Below, piece by piece: positions 10,996 through 21,607 of a DNA stretch of 64,000 nt. Numbering within the stretch: the first letter of the stretch is position 1; each line of letters starts with the position of its first letter. The DNA is from Manihot esculenta (taxonomy: Eukaryota > Streptophyta > Magnoliopsida > Malpighiales > Euphorbiaceae): the NCBI RefSeq assembly GCF_001659605.2, contig NC_035170.2:17959856-18023855 (forward strand), read 5' to 3'. The position numbers and the translations under genes were made by a program. The notes under the pieces were generated by a model. That model made no database searches, was not told where the DNA came from, and saw only the letters and a program-made list of their open reading frames with translations.

Positions 10996-12024
10996 ATGGA
11001 TGTTCTTCAGCGAACGATTATTAATGATGAGGATGATGAAGTTTGACAAACTGTAATATATGAAGTGGGTATTATGTGTTTTATATTCATAAAGAACTTT
11101 GTATAAATTCATTCCACACCAAAGTTGTATGGTTACATGAAATAATGAGAGGTAATGAGAAAAGATATATTAATTTATTTAAAAATGGACAAAGATACAT
11201 TAATTAAACTTTGTCTAGACTCGGAGAAGCACTACCACTTAAAATGTTCTAAGAAAATGACTATTTTAGAAAAAGTTGACATGTTTTTATATGTTCTTGC
11301 TTTGGGAGTTTCAAATAGGCAAGTTTTAAGAAAGATTTCAACATTAAGAAAAAACTATTAATATGAACTTTCATGAAATACTAAAAGGAATGTTGTGCTC
11401 ATCAATTGATCTGATAAAACTGGCGACCTTGCATTCACTAATATTTCTGCTAAGACACTTTAACGGTGGTAGATATACAAATGCACATAAATATAATTAC
11501 ACAATTTTTACATATTACACACATATGATTTATTTTAAATAACATATATTCATGTGTAGAAAAATATTATTTAGTAGATGTTAGATATCAATAAATAGTA
11601 GGATATCTTGTACCTTATAAAAAAAATTAAATATTTTTACTTGATTTTCAACGTGGTAGAAGCTTTTAATCATTAGCACTTGTAACCAAGATATTGTATT
11701 GAATGAACTTTTGGAGTTTGAAAAGCAAGATGGAAAATATCATAAACAGCGCCTTCTTATTCGTTTAATATACAAAGGGATAAAATAGTTGTATGCATGG
11801 CATTACATAATTATATTTGAAGAAAATCATTGTCTGATACAGCCTTTGAGTGGTTGGGTGAAAGCCCAAATTTTATACCATCGGATATATTTGATGATGC
11901 AGATGATATTCAAGTAGAAGAAAGTGGAGCACTTGAAATGAATTTCGTACGTGATCAAATTGCTCATAGTTTAATGTGGGCAATTAATAATTATTATAAT
12001 TTTTTTAATAACTATTGTTCATAA
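10996..12024 (+). pseudogene. PIF/Harbinger transposase (HARBI1-like nuclease) remnant
   Basis: The N-terminal part (from ATG 10996; best segment 11155-11361) reads MDKDTLIKLCLDSEKHYHLK and then EKVDMFLYVLALGVSNRQV, the helix-rich N-terminus of Harbinger/HARBI1 nucleases. The C-terminal part (about 11790-12024) has ALHNYI and a tail DIFDDADDI...VRDQIAHSLM, as in the end of plant PIF transposases. The DDE catalytic middle is missing or unrecognisable between about 11400 and 11690. Together with the Myb-like gene upstream this makes a decayed two-gene PIF/Harbinger element. Terminal inverted repeats with a TTA duplication were not located. Confidence 0.7.
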
Positions 12025-12122
12025 AAGTTTCAAATTTTAATATATTATTTTCAGCACATTTAATTATTGTAGTGCTTTATATTATTTAGTTTTTGTTTAT
12101 ATATTTCAATAGTTAGATAAAT

Positions 12123-12257
12123 GGTGCACTCACAGATTTAGTCTGATAATAAATAAATCTAAGTAAATCTGAGAGGTCTCAAGTTTTACTCCCCAATCCC
12201 CAATCCCCAATCCCCAATCCCCAATCCTCATTTCAAAAAATTAAAACAAATACAAAA
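12123..12257 (+). mobile_element. tRNA-like SINE, copy 1
   Basis: The sequence CTCACAGATTTAGTCTGATA resembles an A box, and GAGAGGTCTCAAGTTTTAC about 45 bp downstream resembles a B box of an RNA polymerase III promoter. It ends in an A-rich tail (CATTTCAAAAAATTAAAAC). Two minus-strand copies (38691-38774 and 39476-39571) share body and tail and have clear target duplications, which supports this call. A five-fold CCCAATC repeat (12191-12228) has expanded between body and tail. Its own target duplication is not recognisable. Confidence 0.6.
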
Positions 12258-12639
12258 TTTAATATGGTTTAGCATAAATCTACTCCACAATAATTTTTTT
12301 AATTTCTTTTTAAATAAAATTTTAATTTTTCTATTAATTTGATTTAACTTCTACTTCTTAATTAAGTTTTGAATTTAGAATTTAATTTCAACTTGGATTT
12401 TCAACAATTTGTATACAAATTCAAACCAACAACCAATTTGATTATTGAGAAAATAGTTATTCACAATCTGACCCAGCCAAGTCCTCCTCCGAGGATTAAA
12501 GGACATTAACAACAATTTTAGCATCCATATGCACTGAAGGACACAAAGTTGCAGCTTCACCAAGTATGGATCCATTGCATGCCATCATCAACAGGATCAC
12601 TAAGTACATTTGTATTAGTAATATGCCCTATAGATAATA
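12258..12639. other. AT-rich spacer
   Basis: No gene or element boundary recognised. The minus-strand 66-codon frame at 12375-12575 shows no family similarity that I can recognise. Confidence 0.4.
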
Positions 12640-14652
12640 TGTTGGTCATAGTTGGATATTATTTTTCATATATTTTAAGTATTTAAATATATTACATAAA
12701 GATTGTTATTTATCTTTAGTGTTAATTTAATTGAATCTCAAGTAAAGATAAAATTCATGAGTCTAAATTACTGTACAAAAAAAAAATATAATGTGGTTAT
12801 AAATATGAAATTCCTATTGCATTTAAGTAACGTCTCCAAATGTTTCTGGTCGATATTCTTATCATGATTGGACAATGATAAGAGCTGTTAAGATTGATAT
12901 ATATATATTTTTTCCTTTTAGAGAAAGTAATTGATCTTACAGGTTGAGATATGTGAGATATCTAGAATTACTATATAGGTGCTTATTTTATAAATAAGTG
13001 CACTAAACTGACCCGCCTGAGAAATCCATAAATAAAATAACCTGTGTCTATGAATTACTCAAGTGATGGTTGTGTAAGTGATCCTTTGACTTGAAATCAA
13101 TAAATAATCTTATATAGGGACTTTTATGTTTTAATTTATCTTACATTTACTTGGTTCATGAGTAACAAATGAGAATGAATTGGATATATTAGGAATTGTA
13201 TAAAGATGTTTATGTGATTGAGATATGATTCATCACCCTATGTTAAATTAAGAAATGTCACATTTGTTTTCTACTAGCATTGATCATGAAATCTTTGTGC
13301 AAGATGAAATGAAATTAACAAATGAGATTTGAAATTTTATTCAATAGGTGACACAAAGTAATTAGTCTTGGACTTTACGGCAGACTTGGACTGGTCCTAA
13401 CTTTTGCTACCGACGTTCGATGAAGACCTACGATAGCTTTTCAGAAAGGAAATTTCGAGACGCACGACTTTCAAAAGTATAACAAGGGCCAAAGGCCTGT
13501 CACAAAGTTTGAGTCACAAGTTCCATTGTTTAGAGGTCAATTTTGCATTTTAATTATTTTTTTAGATATTTTTATAATTTTGCATATAAGGGTTTTTTCT
13601 ATTATAAATAGCCTTTCCTTAGTTATTTGAGACTCACTTTTCAATCCTTTAAAGAATTTCAATAAGACTTTTCAGGTTTTAGCCTTTCGTTTCTATTATA
13701 TCGTCTTAGCAAAACGTTATTAGTTAAAACTTCTGACGGAATCTAATCAGTCCTTTATCAATAGGTCAATGACTAATAAATGAGAATTAATATGGTTTAA
13801 TATTGCAGACACATTTCATACGTGAAATGTTAAATCAAGAGATTTGTGATGAAGGGATATTAATTATACTGAGAAATCATGCACTAAAAGGTTAAGTCAA
13901 ACCACTTTTGACATTCTAAATATTTGGATAGTTTTAACATATTGCTAAACAATGTTGTTAACCTTCAAATTAATAAATTAGTTGATTATATTTTATTGCC
14001 AATATATTTAGAACTTAATGAGTTACACACATAAAAAATTTATGAGAAAATAAAACGAGAAGTTAAATCAAGTAGGATCTGATTGTGTATAAATTGACAC
14101 TGGGATAAAATTATAATTTGAAAGAATTACAAGTTTGATCTAATTAATTTAGTAGGAACTTAATTAAAATTTTCTAAGATTTTATATGGCTTGTTTATTA
14201 AAAGTTCTGAACTATAGTTGTAATTTATTTATTTAATTAGTTAAATAAATAAATAAATATTATTATACTGAAACCTTAGGATTTTAGCATAAAAAGGTAT
14301 TTTGTGAGAGCCTGTGGTCTCTCTAGGAGAAACATTTTGAGAGCCTCCAAAATTTCTAGGAAAGATAGAAAATTAATACTCAAAACCTCTCCCCTTCTCA
14401 AACCCTTAGAATGGTTCTAAGATTTTTCGATTATCATTCTGTGTGTACATCATGAGATATTAGACACTTGGATGGTTTGTGGTTTGTGACAATCCAATCA
14501 AAACGAACGAATCTCATGTTTGTTACAAAGAAAATAAAAGGTATTTATTTTCTCTTCAATATTATTACTTTATTCATTTAAACATGATCTATATTGGTAA
14601 AAAATTTTATTTTTCTATTTTTTCCGTACTTTCATCCAATTGAAACCCAACA
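12640..14652 (+). repeat. Copia-type LTR (about 1.6 kb without the nested insert)
   Basis: The segment begins TGTTGGTCATAG and ends GAAACCCAACA, giving TGTTGG/CCAACA inverted termini typical of Ty1/copia LTRs. The composition fits an LTR: AT-rich U3, TGTGAGAGCC and TCTCTAGG blocks, then a pyrimidine-rich end. No internal coding region is attached on either side, so it is probably a solo LTR. The flanks (TAATA and ATATG) are not a matching duplication, so boundaries or history are uncertain. A 412 bp solo LTR is inserted in it at 13349-13760. Confidence 0.55.
13349..13760 (+). repeat. Solo LTR (412 bp) with TSD ATAGG
   Basis: It starts TGACACAAAGTAATTAG and ends CAGTCCTTTATCA (TG...CA). It is flanked by perfect 5 bp repeats ATAGG (13344-13348 and 13761-13765). 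A TATAAATAG box lies near 13605-13613, well placed for a U3 promoter. The sequence on either side belongs to the surrounding copia-type LTR and rejoins cleanly when the insert is removed. Family unknown; size and composition would fit a short-LTR gypsy element. Confidence 0.75.
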
Positions 14653-15844
14653 ATATGAGCTTAGTTTGGCTTGCTCCCAATCGCCAAGGAATTTTAAGTG
14701 TTGAAGTCACAATTTCGTAAGGAACTTTTCCTTTCTTCTACCTCAAAAACATTTTACGTCTATTGAAATTCCACATAATGGTACAGGCTTTAGCAATAAT
14801 GACAGCATCCAGATATTGAATAAGATGAGATATGAAATTGCCAATTTGGGGAAACGATTGGCACCCCAATGAGTCCGCAAGGCAATGCCATCCACATTCT
14901 CTTGCTTTAGGACACGTTAAAGAGGATATGTATACATCTCATCTTCAATGGCATGATTTATTTTGCAAGAAAAAAATAAAATAAATTCTTGCAAAATCAT
15001 GCATGATTCATTTAAAAAAAGTAAAAATTTTACAAGTTTAAAAAAAAAACGAATCCTTTCATTTCAAATAAAAAATTTAATGGAAAAGAATTGAATTGAA
15101 TTGAATTCTTGTGAAATTTTTTATTCCGAACAAGGGGTTAGAGCCTATTTGGCATTGAATTTAGAGGTCAGAAAAGTGCTTTTAAAAAAAAATCATTTTA
15201 GATATTGTTTAGAAAGTTATTTTGATGCTCTTATGACTAAATTATATCCAAATAATTTTAAATTGTATTTTAATATTTTCTAAATAATATGTTTAAAACG
15301 TATTTTTCTCAACAACAGTTCTAATAGTAATACTAAATAGGAACATGTTGATCTCCACTCCTAAATTTGCAAATTTACCTTGGCAGAATGGGTATTCCTC
15401 ATGGTTTTCCAAATAAAATTTTTTTACTTTTGGTGGTTCAGCTTGCAAATCTTGCTCCAGTCATTAGGCAAAATTAAGGTGGAAAAAGCATTGTTAGGGC
15501 TGACAAGCAAGTAACAACTAAAAGATCTTTTGTTATAAATACCTACACTATTATATTTCAGTACCTAAGCATTGCTTATGAAATTATTGTCTTAATAATA
15601 CTAAGACAATAGTTTACCAGCACTTTAAAATTATTGTAAAGAAAATTTAATTTTTTTTATTATATATAATAAGCTATTTTAATAAATAGCTTGTTTTATG
15701 TTAATAAGATTATAATTATAATAGTGATTTCTATTCGTTGCGAAAAAAATAAGTAAACTATTATTTTATACTACAATAACAAAAGCAAATATGGTGGTTA
15801 TTGAATTCTTGCCTTAACTTATGGTTACAATTTAATTAATATAT
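14653..15844. other. Unassigned DNA
   Basis: No intact gene. Minus-strand fragments around 14720-14930 faintly resemble the C-terminus of a plant LINE ORF2 and would lie downstream of the LINE fragment at 15845-16130, but stops and frameshifts prevent a firm call. 14950-15300 and 15540-15830 are AT-rich with short A/T runs. Confidence 0.35.
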
Positions 15845-16130
15845 TTAGTAACAATTTGCAGCTACTATATATCTTAGATTCACTAGGGAAAATTTTAAGA
15901 TCTTATCCGGACTTGCTTGAGTGAAAAGCTTAGATATTAGGCCATTGTCCCAATTCACTCCATCCTCGTTTGTGATGCTTGCTTCTTTAAAATTATCAAG
16001 ACTAGGAGTGAAGTTTCCACACTTCAATTTTCCACCATATCTTATTCTCTACCTAATTCCTTTCATTAGCACATCCTTAGGCTGCAATAAGCTTTACCAA
16101 ATGAAGCTAGGGTTAGAAGTATGAGCATCT
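15845..16130 (-). pseudogene. L1-type LINE ORF2 C-terminal fragment
   Basis: On the minus strand the decayed frames give KPKDVLMKGIR-RI near 16100-16060 and then ITNEDGVNWDNGLISKLFT and DKILKFSL (15845-16027). This order, the KGxRWRIGNG-like motif and then W-x-x-x-LI-x-x-LF ... ILxIPL, is the usual region between reverse transcriptase and the C-terminal zinc finger of plant L1 LINEs. It is short and broken by stops. The element ends are not visible. Confidence 0.55.
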
Positions 16131-16279
16131 CAAACGTCTCTTCGGCTTTGAAAATTCAACTAAAAAAGTAATTGGATTAGATGAAATCCTCCAACCTTAC
16201 TTTTATCTAACATGGGTAATTAAAGAGGCAGAGATTCCAAAATTTCATACCACTCTTCTCCTACCACTCTTCTCCTTCT

Positions 16280-16461
16280 TGTTAAGAGGGGATAACAGAA
16301 ACTTAATAAACTTGAGAATGCACGAGAAGAATGATTCTCATTGAAAGATGTTGTAGTTTATATATAGAAGGAATGGAGCTAACAGACTTGTTGAGCTGTA
16401 TAAGCTAGCAAATGAAACTTTAGTTCTCCTAACATATTTTCCCTCCATAAATGTATTTACT
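16280..16461 (-). repeat. Left (3') LTR of copia G, 182 bp
   Basis: Plus-strand ends are TGTTAAGAG ... ATGTATTTACT; the matching copy ends TATTTACA, so the last base has mutated. TATATAGAAGG (minus strand TATATA) marks a probable TATA box in the middle. The left flank CTTCT equals the right flank of the other LTR. An internal purine run, read as TGGAGGGAAAATA on the minus strand, mimics a polypurine tract but lies inside the LTR. Confidence 0.75.
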
Positions 16462-16700
16462 TTTTATTAGTGTATTTGGCCTAGACCATTATCTTTGATC
16501 TTTTTGTATGTCATTTTTTTTTATTAGTAAAAGAGGTTTTATTATCATTATTATTTTTTCGCATGTTACATAATAATGATTAACATCCCTGGTTACTTAT
16601 TATTATGGTGATAATAATAAAATATGACTAGTATGATTATTGATTGGTAATCATGAGATCATTATGTGTATGTTAATATAATTCAATAATCATAGATACT
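16462..16700. other. Unassigned part of copia G
   Basis: AT-rich sequence between the short LTR and the 1.2 kb LTR-like segment. It contains a 9-T run (16517-16525) and AATAATAATA stretches. It shows no coding similarity and may be the residual 3' region of G. Confidence 0.3.
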
Positions 16701-17918
16701 TGTTAGAGAACAAAGTATTGGATGGACCCACATTAAAATCACTACATGGGGTTATTATCATAAGTGAATCTCAAGATAGTTATGTTTTAATCCTTTGCCT
16801 TGAGATTATCATAGTTTCCAACATAAGGACTGTTATGTTTTAATATAACCAATCATTGTCTTTAATCGGATAATTATAAAGGTTATGATTGAATATAATA
16901 GAAATTATGTAGAGGATATTGAACAATCAAAATAGAATTTGTCTCTCTCTTTGAGAAAGATATCTTCTGGGCCCTTCGATAAGTGAGACTGAGAAATGCA
17001 TGGCCGTGCTCAAATGAATTGATACTGTGATTAATATCATTTGGTTTTATCAGTCTACTTAGAGATTGAGAAATCATAAGTTTGAACATTATAAGTTTGA
17101 CATTGACCATGACTTATATTCAAACTAGATATCATATGACAAAAGGATTAATACATGTTTTGTTTATTAGGTTTTATTGGACTATCGATTCTCATATTAA
17201 TTGGGTAGTCATAATGTCTTGTTAGAGGCTGCGTAGGGTTTGTGGGCCTTGTGGGACTGGGCCTATTACCAATTAATGTGAGCCTATTGGATCACACACA
17301 AAAAAACGTCGTTGATGTGCTATGTTATATTAATGGGTTAAAAGCTCGTTAGTATAATTAATAATAATAAAGATGTTATTATTATTAATATTAATTATTT
17401 ATTATTATAATATAATAATATTTAAAAGATCTGCAGTTTATCTGTAACTGTTATAGATAAAGATTTTTCCGTTTTCCTTTTCAAAGAAGACTTATCACAT
17501 AGATATTTGAGTATCTGCAAGATTGTGATAGTTGGTTATGAACACAACTCTTATTCGAAAAAAAAGTGTGGGAAAATGAAAAGATTGAAAAACGAATAAA
17601 AGACCTTCTTTGAATCGCGGGAGTAAGGTTTTTGAGTGATTGTTTTTCTGGGGTGCAGATTGGGGAGCACATAGCTTATCCATCCGTTGAGAGAGCTAGC
17701 ACTCCAGACGAAAACGTTTCTATGGATACCATTGAGGGTGTTCGTTTTAGAAGCAGCACCATCAGTCCGGAACTGTCTCTTCTCGTCAAGTAGAAAAGGT
17801 TATTCTCTTATCCTTCCTTTTGAAGTAAACGAAGCACTTGGATCCTGAAAGGGGAAACAGAGGTTTTTATTTTCTGCTGTGTAGTTTTTAGGTTCAGTAA
17901 TCTCTGGGTTTCCTAACA
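16701..17918 (-). repeat. LTR-like segment (1,218 bp) of a second copia element
   Basis: Bounded by TGTTAGAGAAC on the plus strand and GGGTTTCCTAACA at the right, giving TGTTAG/CTAACA inverted termini. Read on the minus strand it directly follows an RNase H gene end and a purine run (GAGGGGAAAATG, 17919-17930), as a 3' LTR should. It is unrelated to the 182 bp LTRs of G. The flanks (ATACT left, CATTT right) do not match, so it is not a simple solo insertion. Orientation rests on the neighbouring gene and purine tract. Confidence 0.55.
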
Positions 17919-17925
17919 CATTTTC

Positions 17926-19057
17926 CCCTCAAGATAGAGGAGGTGAGAAATCAACCAATCCCATCTTAGAGAGCAAAAAAGAAAAAACATATGTAGAAAA
18001 AGGTTTTGTAAATAATGCCAGTTGTAGTTTGGAAGCAACATGCTTAGTAGAGATAAATCCTTCAATGAGTTTATTTCTGACGATGTGGAAATCAATGTCC
18101 AAGTGCTTTGTACATTTATGGAATATTGGATTAGCAGCAATATGGAGTGCTGCTTAATTGTCACACTTGAGTGGAATTGGTAAAGAAACAGAAACTTGGA
18201 GACCTTGGAGAACATAAGCAATCCACTGTAGCTCACAGACAGTTACTGCCATACTTCTGTATTCAGCTTTAACTATAGATCTACTTACAGTGGACTGCTT
18301 TTTGGATTTTCAGGATATGATTGACGATCTTAGAAAGACACAATAGCCTGAAAGAGACTTCTGGACACTGGACAAGAGGCCCAGTCAACATCACAGTATG
18401 CCGAGAGTTGAAGAGTATTTTTGGTAGGGAAGAACATTCCTTTGTTAGATGACACTTTAAGATACTTCAGGACATGAATACCGCATTAAGGTGGGACTGG
18501 TAGAGGGATCACATATTTTGGCTGAGTAGCTAGACAGAGTAAGTTATATCAGGTCCAGTGAGGCTTGGATAAAGTAACCTTCCTACAAGTCTTTGATACA
18601 CCTTTATATCTAGCAAAGGGTTGTTGTCACTAGGTAAGAGTTTGCATCCTTTAAGCATGGGACATAAGATTGCATTTGCATTATTCAATCCAGTTTCGTG
18701 AATGATATCAAGAATGTATTTTTGTTGACACAAAAACTTGCCATTTGAAGACCTAGCTATTTACATACAAAGAAAGAACTTTGCATACCCCAAGTCCTTA
18801 ATAGTAAACTGTTCATGTAAAAATTGTTTAACTTCTAATATTGATTGTAACAAATAGCAATGGTCATAGCAAGACTGCACGAACCTAAATAATAAAATTT
18901 TTGTAGTGAATTCTTTATTCCATTGCCTACCTGCTTGTTTTAGCCCATAAATGGATTTCTTAAGTTTACAAACTTGGCCAAGTTTTGCTTTATCATAGCC
19001 TTCATGTGGAGTTACATAGAATTCTTTACCAATAAAACCATGAAGGAAGGCATTATT
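17926..19057 (-). pseudogene. Copia reverse transcriptase and RNase H fragment
   Basis: Minus-strand order: NNAFLHGFIGKEFYVTPHEG and KKSIYGLKQAGRQWNKEF (18761-19057), which are copia RT motifs. The stretch that should hold the YVDD active site is deleted between YDHCYLL and VKQFLHEQFTIKDLG. Next come QQKYILDIIHETGL and KGCKLLPSDNNPL (18530-18733). The RNase H end follows, with AALHIAANPIFHKCTKHLDID and LGLVDFSPP-like residues to about 17930. Stops and frameshifts separate the pieces. Insertion F interrupts it at 19057, and across F the sequence continues into the gag-side fragment at 36317. Confidence 0.85.
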
Positions 19058-21607
19058 TGTCACATTCTAAAACCTACGGATGAAAATAGAAAAACTATTA
19101 GCTTTAAATTGTATCATACAAAAGTTAGAGTAATTAGCTTCAGATGAGGTGCTAGCTTAACCTCGAGCTAAATAGGGGAGGTGCTAGCTTATCCATAGCG
19201 GCTTGACACACAGTTCACCTATAGATAGAGCGCTAAAAGTTGTGTTTAGAGGTCTAACTTGCATTTCATATAGAGTTTTACATGCACAGACATAGTTAAA
19301 ATAAGAATGACTAGTAATAGTATTTTATTATCTTTAAACTGTAATAATTGAATCATAGAAAACCCAAATAAGAAAACAGACATATCTTAAAATAAAGCAT
19401 CTAAAGTGATAAGCAGGTCGGAATCAAGTTACTTTCGGGAGGTGTTGAAGGGTTTCCCGAAATGTTAGCTTGAGGTACTTATTAAAACCGAAGTGCTTAC
19501 CTAAATGAAATGAACTTCTAAAGGTTAAAAATGTAAGTTTAGTAGGTCAATCTATGAATATTGAAAGTTTAAAAACTAAATTGAAACATGTGAAAAAGTT
19601 TAGTAGGTTAAAGTGTGAATATGGAAAGTTTAAAAGTAAATTCCCAGTTTAGCCTTCTATCTTTTACTACTTTTGCACCTAAACCCACCATGTATCACCT
19701 AGCCATACATGAAGACATAACTAAGCATGAAAGAAAAAGTTATCTTCCATTTCTCCATGGTTGCTGTACCTACACCAAAAAGAAAAGGAAAATCATTTTG
19801 CCTTCTTATCTTCTATTTCCACCATATTTCTCCATAAAGACAAAATCTTTGTAATACTCGGCTAGACCCCGGCATCAGAATTCCTACCTTCCGATGGAAT
19901 CTCCGTTGGAATCCAGAATTTCTCGGATGTCGGAGCCTTCCAAAAGGATAAAATAAAGGTTTTCTAAAATATTTTTACATATTTTTATGGTTTGATCAAG
20001 AAAGAAAATTGAGTTTTGAAAGAAAAGAAAGTTTTGAAGGGAAATGCCAGATTCGGCCGCCGAACCTCATGTTCGGCCGTCGAAGGTGGCTCTCTTTTAC
20101 TGTCGCCGAACATGGTGGAGTTGTGGAAGCACCTTTGGCCTTCGAAGGTGGTCTGGTTAGCCACTTATAAAAGGCCCCATGTCCAAAAATGGGCGAGTTT
20201 CTCTCTCCATTTTCGGGCAAAGGTGAGTTCTTGACCCTCCATGGTTGATTTTATGTTTTCCTTCAAATATCCCTGAGTTTTTATGAGTTTTTACCATGTT
20301 TTGAAGATTTTAAGCTAAAATCAAGGTTTTTGAAGCTTGGAGACCTTCGGAGCTCGTTCTCTCCTCATCTCCAAGTTGGGTCACGCCTACCTTCGTTCTT
20401 CAAGAGGTAAGTGTAGATCCATACCTTTTTACATGTTTTAAGTAAGTTTTAAGAAGGGATTAAGGGTTTTAATGCATGTTTAGAGTAGATCTAAAATGTT
20501 AGGGTTTGTGTACCCTTTATGATAATTGTATGCTAAATGTGATGTTTGTTGGGGTATAGGCTAGCTTTAAGCCCCTAAATGCTTGAAGATATGTTTATGC
20601 ATGCTTTTGTGTGAGTTGGTGTGAGTTGAGAGGCTTTGGGGTGACTGGATGTACATATGAGGCTTGGGTTCTACCCTTTGGGAGAGCCCAGGTTCGGCCG
20701 CCGAACCTGCCTAGAGGCAGTTTTAGGCCGCCTAAACTCGCCCCGAAGGTTTGGACTTTCGGCTCTAGAGGGGAGTTTCGGCCGTCGAACCTACCCCCGA
20801 AGGTTGTGACTTTTGGCTCTGGAAGGACTTTCGGCCGCTGAACCTGCCCCAAAAGTCCCTGACTTTCGGATCTGTAGGGACCTTCGGCCGCCGAACCTGC
20901 CGCCGAAAGGAACCTGCCCAGCCTTCCTTTGCCTATTTTGCATGCATGTTTTATGATGTTTTAGGGGGTTTTTAGGGAGATGTTTAGAGTCATGATAGAG
21001 TATGTTTGGTCCCTCATTTGAGTCCACCTGTGTAGGATCGGACCTGAGAGACCGAGGAGGTAAGCAGTGAGTTAGCTGCTCCAGAGTCAGTTGAGCACCA
21101 GCCAGAGGTGAGTAACACACAACTCTTTTATTTTAAAGCAAATAAACTTTTTAGCATATTCATGCATCACGAATGCCATGATATGTACTAGGTTGTTTTG
21201 CATTAGAACTCACAAATTTGATGCATTGCATAATATAATGTTGATGTGGATGGATTTTGGATGACCCTCTAGCCCTCGATACGATATGTTATGATACGGT
21301 ATGGAAGTCCAGTGAGGCCCATTCTATGCCCCTAGCACGATGTGAGAGAAAGACCAGTGAGGCCCATTCTACGCCCCTGGCACAATTGGATATGTGGAGG
21401 GTTAGAGGCGACAGATCCATCCGTGATGTGATTTATTTGTGATGTGATGCATTTCATGAAAGCATGTATTTAATAATTTGTTTTACTGTTCTGCTCACTG
21501 GGCTTTAGTAGCTCACCCCCTTTCCCCTAACCCCCAGGTTTGCAGGGTCAGAGGCGGCAAGGGGTCAGCAAGGGTGTAACGACCCCAAAATGGACCGTCA
21601 CCGGCGC

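Noticed and set aside
12640..14652. Calling a confirmed solo LTR with TSD
   Set aside because: The termini are LTR-like, but the flanking five bases do not match, so only an LTR-type repeat is claimed.
16435..16461. Purine run in the short copia LTRs taken first as a polypurine tract with a 155 bp LTR
   Set aside because: Both LTR copies share the sequence beyond it, and only the 182 bp boundaries give the matching CTTCT duplication.
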